From Geomonas silvestris (GTDB lineage Bacteria; Desulfobacterota; Desulfuromonadia; Geobacterales; Geobacteraceae), in NCBI RefSeq assembly GCF_014193515.1, contig NZ_BLXX01000006.1, positions 221,267-285,266 of the forward strand: a stretch of 64,000 nucleotides of DNA, written 5' to 3'. The translations under genes and the position numbers were made by a program. Positions 35,288-45,094 of the stretch are shown piece after piece. Within the stretch, counting starts at the first letter, position 1, and every line of letters starts with the position of its first letter. The notes below the pieces were generated by a model. It searched no databases, had not been told where the DNA came from, and worked only from the letters and a program-made list of their open reading frames with translations.

Positions 35288-38200
35288 GTGCCTAGAATCA
35301 TGAGAGGTGTTATGCAGTTTTGGCAGAGAGGAGCCAGCCAAAAGTCCGAACAGCCGGAGCCTTTGACGGGAAAACCTGGAAACGAGGCGACCCCTCCGGC
35401 AACTCCGGAGGCGGAGGCCTCAGGGCCGTACCGCGCCGGGTCCGCTGGCGGGGCGCTTCCCGCCAGCGCAGTCCTCGTCACCGACGACCGTGGCGTCGTC
35501 TCCCTCTGCACCCCCGCGGCGGCAGCCCTCTTCGGCGCGGCAGACCTGCTCGGCCGCGCACTGGCGGAACTGCTGGTGCCGGGCGGCGCGGCGGGTACCC
35601 CTTCCCTCCAAGATGTCATGGATCGGGCGCTTGCCTCTGGTAGCGCCAGCGCCGAGCTGCTCCTTGCCGGCGGACACCCCTCGGCGGCGCTCCGGGCAAC
35701 CGTCACTCCGCTACTCGGCCAACCCCGCCACCCCCAGACCTATCACTGGCTCCTCGAAAAACCCGCTGCGCCGCAGGTAGAGGGCGGCCGCCTGGTGCAG
35801 GCCCTCTTGGAGGCGATGCCGCACCCGGTGTACCTGAAGGGGGACGACGGCAGCTACTGCGACTGCAACGAGCGGTTCGGCGCCCTCCTCGAGCTTACCC
35901 GCAACCAGATCCTGGGACGGCTCCCAAGCCAGCTCGACTCGCCGCACGACGACATCGTCCAGGCCCTGGCCAAAGCCCGCCCCAGCGCGGACCCCCGTTG
36001 TCCCGGCCAGGTGCTGCCGGTGCGTAGCGCCGCCGGGGGAACCTGCACCCTGTTCTTCATCGAGGCTCACCTGGTGGACGATCGCGGCGGGTGTCACGGC
36101 CTGGTCGGTATCATCCCGGACCTCACCGAGCAGACCCTGGCCAAGGAGGAGCAGCAGCTCCAGGCGACCATGCTGGAAGACGAGATCGCCAAGCACCAGC
36201 AGGTTGCCGAGGCGCTGCGCCAGCGCGAGAAGATGCTCTCCCTGGTCATAAACGCGGTTCCGCAGAACATCTTCTGGAAAGACACCAACCTGGTCTACGC
36301 GGGGTGCAACGACGCCTTCGCGCGCGCGGCCGGACTCCCCACGCCGGACGCCGTGGTCGGCAAGACCGACTACGACTTCCCCTGGTCGCCCGAGGAGGCC
36401 GAGGCCTACCGGCGCGACGACCGCGAGGTCATGCGCCTGGACCGCGCCAAGTACCACCTTACCGAAACCCAGCTCCAGGCGGACGGCTCGCTGCTCACCG
36501 TCGACACCACGAAGATCCCCCTGCACGGCGACGCAGGTTGCGTGGTGGGGGTCCTGGGGGTCTACGAGGACATCTCGCAGCGCACCGAGGTCGAGCGGCG
36601 GCTTAAGGAAAGCGAGGAGCGCCTGAGCGTGATCTTCGAGGCCTCCCAGGTCGGCATCGTCCTGGTCAACCCCGACGGCAGGATCAGCTTCGCCAACCGC
36701 CGGATGGCGGAGATGTTCGGCCTCCCCCTGGACGAGGTGCTGGGGACCCAGTACGTCTCCTGGCTGCACCCCTCCGAAGAAGGCGAAGGGTCGAGCCTGG
36801 CCGCCAGGCTGATCGCCGGGCAGGTGAGCTCGGTCGCCGTGGAGCGGCACTACCGGCGTCGGGACGGCAGCGATTTCTGGGGCTACCTCTCCGGGCGGCG
36901 CCTGGAAACCGGCGACGGCTCGCTGCGCGCCCTGGTCGGCTGCATCGCCGACGTCACCGAGCTCAAGGCGTCGCAAAGCGCCCTGCAACGCGAGAAGGAG
37001 CGCCTTGCCGTGACGCTGCGCTCCATCGGCGACGGGGTCATCACCGTGGACACCGCCGGGAAGGTCGTGCTGATCAACCGGATGGCGGAGGAACTCTGCG
37101 GCTACCGCCAGGAGGAGGCTGCCGGGCTCCCCCTGGATCAGGTGTTCCGGGTCGTAGAGGAACGGAGCCGGGTACCGAAGGAGAACTCCATTGCGCGGGT
37201 CCTGACAACCGGCGAAGTGGTCGAGCAGTCGGGACTCGGGGTGCTGGTGGCGCGCGACGGCACCGAACGGAGCATCGTCAGCAAGACCGCGCCGATCCTG
37301 GACCGCAACCAGGCCATCCCGGGGGTGGTCCTGGTCTTCAGCGACATAACCGAGCGGCGCGGCATCGAGGAGGAGCTCTTCAAGGCCCGCAAACTCGAGT
37401 CCCTGGGGATCCTGGCCGGCGGCATCGCGCACGACTTCAACAACCTGCTCACCGGGATCATGGGGAACATCGCCCTCTCCCGGGCGACGCTTCCCGATGA
37501 GCACCAGGCCGCCGTGTTCCTGGACCGGGCGCGCAAGGGGGCCGAACAGTCCAAGGCCCTCACCCAGCAGCTGCTCACCTTCTCCAAGGGGGGGGCGCCG
37601 GTGAAGAAACTCACCTCGATATCCCAGGTGCTCACCGACTCGGCGACCTTTGCCCTCAGGGGCTCCAATGTCCGCTGCGACTTCGACATCGCCCCCGACC
37701 TCTGGCCGGCCGAGATCGACACCGGGCAGATGAGCCAGGTGATCAGCAACCTGGTCATCAACGCCGACCAGGCGATGCCCGAAGGCGGGACCATCCTGAT
37801 CCGGGCGGAAAACGTGCTCCCCCTCGACGCAGAGGAGAGCCAGCACCGGATCCGGATCACCTTCAAGGACACCGGGGTCGGCATCGGCACCGACGACCTG
37901 AGCCGTATTTACGACCCGTACTTCTCCACCAAGGCGACCGGCAACGGCCTTGGGCTGGCAACCGTGTACGCCATCATCAAGAACCACGACGGGGAGATCA
38001 GGGTGTTCTCGCGCCGCGGGCACGGCACCACCTTCGCCATCACCCTGCCGGCACAGGACGGCCCGGCTCCCGAGCCCCCCCCCGAACTACCTAAGGCGCC
38101 CCTGGCCCCGGCAAACGACGGGGGGAGGATCCTCCTCATGGATGACGAGGACGCCATCCGCGAGATGGCCAAGGCGGCGCTCACCATGTTCGGGTACCAT

Positions 38201-38515
38201 GCGGTGGTGGTTTCCGACGGGGAGGAGCTTTTGGAGGTGTACGCGAGGGAACTGGCGGCGGGACACCGCTTTGCCGCGGTCATCATGGACCTCACCATAC
38301 CGGGAGGCATGGGGGGCAAAGAGGCGGTGAAAAAACTCCTGGAACTGGACCCCGACGCGGTAGCCGTCGCCTCGAGCGGCTACTCGGAGGACCTGGTGAT
38401 GGCGAAGTACCGGCAGTTCGGTTTTGCGGGGGCGGTATCCAAGCCCTACTCCCTGCACGACCTGGAGGCCACCCTGAAGGAGATCATAGTCCGGACCAGG
38501 GGGGAAGGAGCCTGA
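35288..38515 (+). CDS. multi-PAS hybrid sensor histidine kinase
   Basis: 1075 residues, soluble. Order: low-complexity N-terminus; PAS-like region (about 50-150); four or so further PAS domains (about 155-280, 315-435, 440-560, 570-695, with PHPVYLKGDDG and PQNIFWKDTNLVY as PAS starts); HisKA with the H-box GGIAHDFNNLLTGIMGN (His near 717); HATPase (DTGVGIG, GNGLGLATVYAIIKNH); and a C-terminal receiver with RILLMDDEDAI, phospho-Asp in VIMDLTIPG and a late Lys in VSKPYS. The phosphorelay would run His to Asp inside the chain; an Hpt partner is not nearby. The start is uncertain among GTG 35288 and ATG 35300 or 35312; the last follows GAGGTG closely. Monocistronic, with a shared terminator after it. 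Confidence 0.9.
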   Translation: MPRIMRGVMQFWQRGASQKSEQPEPLTGKPGNEATPPATPEAEASGPYRAGSAGGALPASAVLVTDDRGVVSLCTPAAAALFGAADLLGRALAELLVPGGAAGTPSLQDVMDRALASGSASAELLLAGGHPSAALRATVTPLLGQPRHPQTYHWLLEKPAAPQVEGGRLVQALLEAMPHPVYLKGDDGSYCDCNERFGALLELTRNQILGRLPSQLDSPHDDIVQALAKARPSADPRCPGQVLPVRSAAGGTCTLFFIEAHLVDDRGGCHGLVGIIPDLTEQTLAKEEQQLQATMLEDEIAKHQQVAEALRQREKMLSLVINAVPQNIFWKDTNLVYAGCNDAFARAAGLPTPDAVVGKTDYDFPWSPEEAEAYRRDDREVMRLDRAKYHLTETQLQADGSLLTVDTTKIPLHGDAGCVVGVLGVYEDISQRTEVERRLKESEERLSVIFEASQVGIVLVNPDGRISFANRRMAEMFGLPLDEVLGTQYVSWLHPSEEGEGSSLAARLIAGQVSSVAVERHYRRRDGSDFWGYLSGRRLETGDGSLRALVGCIADVTELKASQSALQREKERLAVTLRSIGDGVITVDTAGKVVLINRMAEELCGYRQEEAAGLPLDQVFRVVEERSRVPKENSIARVLTTGEVVEQSGLGVLVARDGTERSIVSKTAPILDRNQAIPGVVLVFSDITERRGIEEELFKARKLESLGILAGGIAHDFNNLLTGIMGNIALSRATLPDEHQAAVFLDRARKGAEQSKALTQQLLTFSKGGAPVKKLTSISQVLTDSATFALRGSNVRCDFDIAPDLWPAEIDTGQMSQVISNLVINADQAMPEGGTILIRAENVLPLDAEESQHRIRITFKDTGVGIGTDDLSRIYDPYFSTKATGNGLGLATVYAIIKNHDGEIRVFSRRGHGTTFAITLPAQDGPAPEPPPELPKAPLAPANDGGRILLMDDEDAIREMAKAALTMFGYHAVVVSDGEELLEVYARELAAGHRFAAVIMDLTIPGGMGGKEAVKKLLELDPDAVAVASSGYSEDLVMAKYRQFGFAGAVSKPYSLHDLEATLKEIIVRTRGEGA

Positions 38516-38536
38516 ACCGAGGGATCACGCAGCAAC

Positions 38537-38569
38537 AAAAAAAGCCGCCTTTTTAGGGCGGCTTTTTTT
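38537..38569. terminator. bidirectional terminator
   Basis: Stem AAAAAAAGCCGCC/GGCGGCTTTTTTT between the convergent hybrid kinase and mucR-like genes; serves both strands. Confidence 0.9.
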
Positions 38570-38584
38570 CGTTGACGATACGGC

Positions 38585-39172
38585 TTAGGCGACGGTTTTG
38601 GCCTTGGGGCCTCTGGGCTTGGCAACCTTGGGCGGCTTGACCGCTTTGGCCTGCTTGGCGGGCTTCGCTTCGGCGACCGGTTTGGCGGGCTTCGCCTGCT
38701 TGGCCGGTTTGGCGGCCTTGGCGGCTTTAGCCGGAGCGCCTTTCTTGGCCTCGATGTTGGCCATGCGTACCTCGCGTGCCTTGGCCAGGTTGTCGGCAAG
38801 GCCGCGGTCCTGCGCCATCTTGCGGCGGGCCTCGGAGTAGTTCTTCGCCGAAAGCGCCTGCTTGCTCGGAATGCCGAACTGCTTCTTGTACTCGCCGGGT
38901 TTCATGCCGTGGGCGGTGCTCAGGTGCCGCGCCAAGGTCTTGAAGCCACCTTTGCCGCAGACCATGCAAACTACTTCGCTCTTTTTAAAGGCGTCCTTCA
39001 CAGTAACAGTCGGTTTAACCTCTTCGGTTCCCTCGATACTTTGACCTGCTTCGAGGTTCTTGAGAGCGTTGTGTACTTTTCCGATTTCGAATATAAGCTG
39101 GTCTGAAGTCATCGGAGTACTCGACGCATGTGATGCTACGATCTGAGCTGCGATTTCCACTAACGTTGCCAT
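38585..39172 (-). CDS. MucR/Ros family zinc-finger transcriptional regulator with Lys/Ala/Pro tail
   Basis: 195 residues. The Ros/MucR finger reads CMVCGKGGFKTLARHLSTAH, with ligands Cys69, Cys72, His83 and His88, and is followed by the typical MKPGEYKKQFGIP segment. The N-terminal part (about 1-45) resembles the MucR dimerisation region. The last 50 residues are an Ala/Lys/Pro-rich tail of PAKQAKPAKP-type repeats, like histone H1 tails, beyond what alphaproteobacterial MucR has. MucR proteins are global, often auto-regulated, nucleoid-associated repressors of AT-rich sites. The start ATG 39172 has GGAGG 7-8 nt upstream. A 20-bp palindrome lies upstream of its promoter. Confidence 0.9.
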   Translation of the reverse strand: MATLVEIAAQIVASHASSTPMTSDQLIFEIGKVHNALKNLEAGQSIEGTEEVKPTVTVKDAFKKSEVVCMVCGKGGFKTLARHLSTAHGMKPGEYKKQFGIPSKQALSAKNYSEARRKMAQDRGLADNLAKAREVRMANIEAKKGAPAKAAKAAKPAKQAKPAKPVAEAKPAKQAKAVKPPKVAKPRGPKAKTVA

Positions 39173-39207
39173 TGATTGTTCCTCCGGAACTAAAATGAAT
39201 AATTACG

Positions 39208-39238
39208 GTTATACTGACATATCTGTAGCCTTTGTCAA
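39208..39238 (-). promoter_or_regulatory. promoter of the mucR-like gene
   Basis: Minus strand TTGACA (39238-39233) and TATAAC (39213-39208) with a 19-bp spacer, longer than ideal, which suggests it depends on an activator or DNA twist. Confidence 0.6.
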
Positions 39239-39244
39239 TGAGAA

Positions 39245-39264
39245 TAATTCAGCATGCTGAATTA
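39245..39264. promoter_or_regulatory. perfect 20-bp palindrome upstream of the mucR-like promoter
   Basis: TAATTCAGCATGCTGAATTA, fully self-complementary, directly upstream of the -35 box. Looks like a dimeric regulator site. Confidence 0.65.
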
Positions 39265-39692
39265 ATGGGGCGGTGGTCCGATGAACCGAGCGCCTGACTC
39301 GGTTCGAGCCTACCGGTCTGACAGTTTTACGAGGTGAAAAACCTAGCGCCTGCACCCCTTGTATGTGCGCGGCCCGGGTTATTCACCCCCTCTGTCCGGC
39401 ACGTGAAGGGGAGCACAACAATTACCCGGGAACTTCCCCTTTTTAATCGGTCCGCCTCTCCGAGTTGCTGTTGATATTCCTGTGCGCTTCCCTTTACAAT
39501 CACTGGACGGAACGTTGCGTCTGCAGTTTATTCAGACGCGCGGAGAGAACAACCACCCCGGTGGGCATCAGTTCAGGAAGAAGGTCCGAAAACGAAAAAT
39601 AACGCTCCTGGTTCCCGCTGACGTTGCCGCGTCCGCTTGCCGGCGCCGGTCAATCCCCAGCGGAGCGGTTGGGAAAATAAGAGAGTTTATAG
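39265..39692. other. gene-free stretch
   Basis: About 430 bases before the promoter of the riboswitch transcript. A 79-codon frame at 39482-39721 starts with GTG, has no ribosome site and runs through the next promoter, so it is not called. Nothing else recognised. Confidence 0.4.
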
Positions 39693-39721
39693 TTGACAGG
39701 AATGGTGCATTTAAGTATTAG
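39693..39721 (+). promoter_or_regulatory. sigma-70 promoter of the SAM-riboswitch transcript
   Basis: TTGACA at 39693-39698, 17-bp spacer, TATTAG at 39716-39721, about 27 nt before the riboswitch P1 stem. Confidence 0.8.
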
Positions 39722-39754
39722 TAGAGCCAGCCTTAGCTAATCACATAGCAGCAA

Positions 39755-39856
39755 CTTATCTAGAGCGATCGAGGGACTGGCCCGATGACGTCGCGGCAAC
39801 CTCCCTTCAGGGGAAGGTGCCAAATCCTGCGGAGCGGCAACGTTCCGGTAGATAAG
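39755..39856 (+). ncRNA. SAM-I (S-box) riboswitch
   Basis: P1 is formed by CTTATCTA (39755-39762) and TAGATAAG (39849-39856). Between them are the conserved S-box elements AGAGCGATCGAGGGACTGG, CCCGATGACG, CGGCAACC, AAGGTGCCAAATCCTGC and the P4 hairpin. It senses S-adenosylmethionine and here precedes an intrinsic terminator, so high SAM should stop transcription of the two trans-sulfuration genes. Confidence 0.92.
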
Positions 39857-39879
39857 GAAGCGCGGACTACTCGCCCATG

Positions 39880-39913
39880 AAGTCCCCTTCCGCCCCCGGA
39901 TGGGGACTTTTCC
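39880..39913 (+). terminator. riboswitch-controlled terminator
   Basis: Stem AAGTCCCC/GGGGACTT followed by T-rich sequence, 24 nt after the aptamer. It is the likely expression platform of the SAM riboswitch. Confidence 0.75.
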
Positions 39914-39929
39914 TTTATGGAGGTACCAG

Positions 39930-41069
39930 ATGAAGATCGCAACACAGGCAGCCCAGGTGGGCCTGGACCGGGAAACCAGGACCGGAGCCGTCACCGTCCC
40001 CATCTACCAGACCGCCACGTTCCGCCACCCGGGGCTTGGTCAGAGCACCGGCTACGACTACGCCAGGTCCGGCAACCCGACCCGCGAGGCGCTGGAAGTG
40101 GGACTGGCCAAACTCGACGGCGGCGCCCGCGGCTTCGCCTACGCCTCCGGCATGGCCGCCATCACGAGCCTCATGTTCCTGTTCCGCCAGGGTGATCATC
40201 TGGTGGTCACCGAGGACCTCTACGGCGGCAGCTACCGGCTCTTCGAGAAACTGTTCCAGCAGTTCGGGCTCTCCTTCAGTTACGTCGACACCAGCGACCT
40301 CGAGGCGGTGCGCGCCGCCATCAAGCCGAACACCCGCGGGCTTTTCGTGGAATCCCTCACCAACCCGCTTTTGAAGGTGGCCGACGTCGCGGCGCTCGCC
40401 ACCCTCTGCAAGGAGCGGGGTCTGCTCTGTATCGTGGACAACACCTTCCTGACCCCGTACCTTTTGCGCCCCCTGGACCTGGGCGCCGACATCGCCATCT
40501 ACAGCGGGAGCAAGTACTTGGCCGGTCACAACGACACCGTCTGCGGGCTGGTGACGGTCAAGGATCCCGCTCTCGCGGAGCAGGTCTACTTCCACCAAAA
40601 CGGTGCGGGCGCCGTGCTGGGCCCCCAGGATTCCTGGCTTACCGTGCGCGGCATCAAGACCCTGCACGTCAGGATGGACCGCCAGCAGGAGAACGCCCTG
40701 GCGATCGCGCGCTGGCTCACCGGCCACCCGAAGGTCGGCAAGGTTTACTACCCGGGGCTCGAGGGGCATCCCGGGCGCGAACTCATGGCGGCGCGCGGCA
40801 CCGGTTTCGGCGCCATGATCGCCTTCGAGGTAGCCCGGCCGGAACTCGTGAACCAGCTCCTTATGAAGACACAGCTGATCTCCTTCGCGGAGAGCCTTGG
40901 GGGGGTCGAGAGCCTGATCACCTTCCCGCAGGTCCAGACCCACGCCGACATCGAGCCCGAGACCCTCAAGCGCCTGGGGATCAACAACCTGCTCTTGCGC
41001 CTGTCGGTGGGAATTGAAGACAAGGACGACCTGATCGCCGACCTGGCGCAGGCCTTCGAAGGAGAATAA
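39930..41069 (+). CDS. metB: trans-sulfuration PLP enzyme (cystathionine gamma-synthase type)
   Basis: 379 residues of the Cys/Met metabolism PLP family. The PLP lysine lies in YSGSKYLAGHND; other family marks are YDYARSGNPTREALE, YASGMAA and LGGVESLITFP. The start ATG 39930 has GGAGG 6-7 nt upstream; a longer frame from 39900 would begin inside the terminator hairpin and is rejected. By position under a SAM riboswitch and pairing with a second family member, the pair should convert an activated homoserine and cysteine to cystathionine and then to homocysteine. Which of the two is synthase and which lyase is not certain from sequence. The next gene starts 2 nt after the stop. Confidence 0.85.
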   Translation: MKIATQAAQVGLDRETRTGAVTVPIYQTATFRHPGLGQSTGYDYARSGNPTREALEVGLAKLDGGARGFAYASGMAAITSLMFLFRQGDHLVVTEDLYGGSYRLFEKLFQQFGLSFSYVDTSDLEAVRAAIKPNTRGLFVESLTNPLLKVADVAALATLCKERGLLCIVDNTFLTPYLLRPLDLGADIAIYSGSKYLAGHNDTVCGLVTVKDPALAEQVYFHQNGAGAVLGPQDSWLTVRGIKTLHVRMDRQQENALAIARWLTGHPKVGKVYYPGLEGHPGRELMAARGTGFGAMIAFEVARPELVNQLLMKTQLISFAESLGGVESLITFPQVQTHADIEPETLKRLGINNLLLRLSVGIEDKDDLIADLAQAFEGE

Positions 41070-41071
41070 GG

Positions 41072-42205
<1,134 letters not shown>

Positions 42206-42305
42206 GCTGCGCCCCATCGAGGCTCCTCTCCTCGCGTTGTAACTTATCAGTGTCTGCAGGAACAACGGCATCAGCCGGTCATTAACGTGGTAGCCCAAGA
42301 CCACA

Positions 42306-42428
42306 CATCCCCCCGCCCCCTGCGGGAGGGGGCCAGGGGGTGGGGGAAGCCCCCTAAGAAGGAAGCAGCCTGTCACCTCCGTGGCAGCCTCACCCTACCC
42401 CTCTCCCGCAAGGGGAGAGGGAACCTTG
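42306..42428. repeat. imperfect inverted repeat (REP-like)
   Basis: Two GC-rich arms of about 35 nt (left with CCTGCGGGAGGGGG, right with CCCCTCTCCCGCAAGGGG), roughly complementary, in the space between metC and the J-domain gene. The CCCTCTCCC-GCAAGGGGAGAGGG type sequence is a common dispersed repeat. No gene in this 300-base gap. Confidence 0.6.
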
Positions 42429-42457
42429 CCGGCGATAAAGAACCACGCCCCGAAACG

Positions 42458-42491
42458 AAAAAAGCCCGACCACTGCTGGTCGGGCTTTTTG
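42458..42491. terminator. bidirectional terminator
   Basis: Stem AAAAAAGCCCGACCA/TGGTCGGGCTTTTT between convergent metC and the J-domain/LRR gene. Confidence 0.85.
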
Positions 42492-42511
42492 TTACTTGGG
42501 AGGTGCGGAAC

Positions 42512-43855
42512 TTACTTGTTGTAGCGCCAGGGAAAGCTCACCGTCTTCACGCCGGGGATCGCCTTCTGGAAGGTCGCCAGCCCTTTTTCGGTGATGCTGT
42601 TGCCGCTGCAGGTGAGCCCCTTAAGCGAAGGGAGCCGCTCCAGGTGGGCGAGACCGTGATCGGTGATGACGGTTTGGTACAGGTAGAGCCGTTTCAGGTT
42701 GGTCAGCTTGTTGAGACCGCGCAGCGCCGCGTCGGTAAGCCCCTGCCCCGAAAGGTAGAGTTCTTCGAGGCCGGTCAGGTGCATGATGCTCTCCAGGTCG
42801 CGGTCCGCCACCTCATAGAGAAACAGCGAGTGGAGGTCGTCCGGTTTCAGGTTGCGGATCCTGCCGATCTCGACTGCCTCGTCGGCCTTTACATCGAGAC
42901 GCACCGCCTGGTCTGCGCCGATTTTCAGACAGCCATGTGCCGGGCCGATCTTCCTCCACTGGCTGAAGTTGAACGAGTTGCGCTCCCTCAGGTAGAGGGT
43001 CCCTTCAAACCGGTCCGTGGGGAAGCAGATCTCGCGGACCGCCTTCTCCGGCGCTGCGACCGGCACCTGAGCCTGCTCACCACGCAGCAGGGCCAGCCGT
43101 TTCTTGGCCCGGGCGATGTTCATCTCGGCGGCGGCCGTCATTTCGCCCAAGAGGTCCATCCCCTGCGCGAGGCTAGCCTCGACCCTCAGCTTGAACCGGT
43201 AGACGTAGCTCCCTTTTAGGTCCTGTACTGTGGCGCGGGTGGCTGCGATATCCTCGCGTTCCTGGGCGATCTGGCGGATCACCTGCACCAACTGGTGCGC
43301 CAGGTCGAGCGGCTCCTGCCGCGGTTTTGCCACCGCGGGGCGCCAGTTGCGCAGGATCTCCTCGAGGGTATGCCGGTCCTGGCTGGCGTAGGCCCGGTTC
43401 GCCTTGGCCATCAGCTCATGCCGTTGGTTCTCGTCTGCCCCCGATCCTACCAGGTCCGGATGGATGGCCTTGGCGACCTCGCGGTACAGCGCCTTGATCT
43501 CTAAGTCCTCGAAGCGGCGCAGGTGCACGGGGTCGGCAGCCAGGTCCTCCCGCTCCGATTCCTCCTCAGACTGCGAAGCGTTCCCGGCTCCGGCCCCCCG
43601 GGTCTCCCCCGCGTCCCGGCCCACCTCCGATTGGGATCCAGTCAGCTGGGCGATCTCGCCCTCTATTCTTTCCAACTCCGCGATACGCCGGCCTACGGTC
43701 TTTTCGTACTCACCTTCGAAGCGGGTAATTTCTCCGCGCAGTTTTTGCAGCTCGGCGCGCGCGGCGCCATGCTCGGCTTGCAACGCGGCCAATGCGTCCT
43801 GCTTGAGGTCAAGCTCGATCTCTTCGGGGAGTCTTTGCTGGTTTCCGGCTCGCAT
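42512..43855 (-). CDS. J-domain and leucine-rich-repeat fusion protein
   Basis: 447 residues. Residues 10-75 are a coiled coil rich in Glu/Lys/Leu, 80-110 an acidic linker, about 117-170 a J domain with its HPD motif (EVAKAIHPDL, 132-134) and AKANRAYASQD, 180-265 a second coiled coil, about 275-350 a domain with SFNFSQWRKIG, and 355-447 four leucine-rich repeats (LTGLEELYLSGQGLTDAAL type, LxxLxLxxTxITDxGL). J domains stimulate Hsp70 ATPase, and LRRs bind proteins, so it could recruit DnaK to a specific target. No signal peptide, so cytoplasmic. Start codon choice is uncertain (ATG or near). Neighbours do not include hsp70 genes. Confidence 0.8.
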   Translation of the reverse strand: MRAGNQQRLPEEIELDLKQDALAALQAEHGAARAELQKLRGEITRFEGEYEKTVGRRIAELERIEGEIAQLTGSQSEVGRDAGETRGAGAGNASQSEEESEREDLAADPVHLRRFEDLEIKALYREVAKAIHPDLVGSGADENQRHELMAKANRAYASQDRHTLEEILRNWRPAVAKPRQEPLDLAHQLVQVIRQIAQEREDIAATRATVQDLKGSYVYRFKLRVEASLAQGMDLLGEMTAAAEMNIARAKKRLALLRGEQAQVPVAAPEKAVREICFPTDRFEGTLYLRERNSFNFSQWRKIGPAHGCLKIGADQAVRLDVKADEAVEIGRIRNLKPDDLHSLFLYEVADRDLESIMHLTGLEELYLSGQGLTDAALRGLNKLTNLKRLYLYQTVITDHGLAHLERLPSLKGLTCSGNSITEKGLATFQKAIPGVKTVSFPWRYNK

Positions 43856-44101
43856 TCCTCTACCTGGAACAACCGATTAAATTTTTTGTACGCATTGGAA
43901 GCCGCGCACAGGTTAAAAACAACAACCTGAAATCAACCACTGAAAGAGGCATGATTGGCTAAGCGGCCACACTGTTTGTAGAGCGACCGACCTTCCCTGG
44001 TACAGTTCTCTCCTCTAGCGGTATAATATTAAATGCCGCATCGGGCAACAGAATTTTTCGACAAAGACTTCCGCCCCACAGTCATACCAGAGGAGTACGC
44101 C

Positions 44102-45094
44102 ATGAATAAAGACCAAGAAAGCAGGATCGTCGATTTTAGCGAGCGCTGTAAAGCCGCGATCTGGGGGGAGTTCGTAGGGGATGCGCTCTGCCTCGGTTCG
44201 CACTGGATATACGATCTTAACGAGCTTAAGAACCGGTTTCCTGAAGGTGTCACCGGCTTCGAGGCCCCCGTCGAAGGACACTACCACTTTGGCAAGCACC
44301 CAGGCGACTTCACCCACTACGGCGACGCCGCCCTGTTGATGCTGCAGAGCATCGCCGATAGAGGGTTCTTCACCCCACAGGATTTCGGTGCGCGTTTTGT
44401 GGCCCTCTTTTCCTCCCCCGACTACCATGGCTATCTCGACCATGCCACCAAGGGGACCCTGGAGAACTTCCGCCCCTATGCTGACAAGTTCCCCGACAAC
44501 CCGTTTCACTTCCAGGCAGGAGCCGACGACGACCAACCCGCTACCGCCACGCGCCTGGCGCCGGTGGTCGTGGCGCACGCCGAAGACGACGAACTGCTCA
44601 GGGCCGTGGAAAGTGCCACCCGGGTCTGCCAAAACAACACCCGCGCCGTGGTGTACATGAAATGCCACGCCCTTATCATCGAGGCGCTCCTCGGCGGGAG
44701 CGGGCTTCCCGAAGCAGTCAAATCGGCGGCGAGCTCGGTGGCAGGCGAGCCGGAATTCGGCAGGGAATTGAGCGCTCTGGTGGAGGGGGTATTCGGCAGG
44801 CTCAGCGAGGACGTTCGCGAGGTCACCCTCGACGTTGGCCAGTCCTGTCCGCTTACCAGCAGTTTCCCGGCCGCCTTGCACGCCGCCATCAAGTTCCAGG
44901 ACGACCCGCGTCGTGCGTTTCTGGAATGTGCCAATGCCGGCGGAGACAACGCGGCTCGCTGCGCGATGATCGGCACCTGGCTCGGCGCACGGTTCGGCAT
45001 GAGTGCGGTCCCCGAGCAGTGGCGGAACCGGCTCACCGCGCGGCAAGAGATCGAGCAGTGCATCGACCGGATCGTGAAGCACCTGGAATCGTGA
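44102..45094 (+). CDS. ADP-ribosylglycohydrolase-family protein
   Basis: 330 residues from ATG 44102, with GAGGAG 6 nt upstream; a longer frame to 44033 has no ribosome site. The N-terminal motif GEFVGDALCLGSHWIYD and the C-terminal NAGGDNAARCAMIGTWLGA are the metal-binding ends of the DraG/ARH fold. It most resembles the J1-crystallin/selenoprotein-J-like branch, whose substrates are poorly known. The usual GDTD aspartates at the C-terminal motif read GGDNAA, so metal binding may be altered and hydrolase activity is uncertain. It stands alone, with no ART-type partner toxin next to it. Confidence 0.8.
   Translation: MNKDQESRIVDFSERCKAAIWGEFVGDALCLGSHWIYDLNELKNRFPEGVTGFEAPVEGHYHFGKHPGDFTHYGDAALLMLQSIADRGFFTPQDFGARFVALFSSPDYHGYLDHATKGTLENFRPYADKFPDNPFHFQAGADDDQPATATRLAPVVVAHAEDDELLRAVESATRVCQNNTRAVVYMKCHALIIEALLGGSGLPEAVKSAASSVAGEPEFGRELSALVEGVFGRLSEDVREVTLDVGQSCPLTSSFPAALHAAIKFQDDPRRAFLECANAGGDNAARCAMIGTWLGARFGMSAVPEQWRNRLTARQEIEQCIDRIVKHLES

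Noticed and set aside
35711..38023. 770-codon open frame on the minus strand
   Set aside because: Antisense to the hybrid kinase; no motifs.
39482..39721. 79-codon frame starting with GTG before the SAM riboswitch
   Set aside because: No ribosome site and it runs through the riboswitch promoter.
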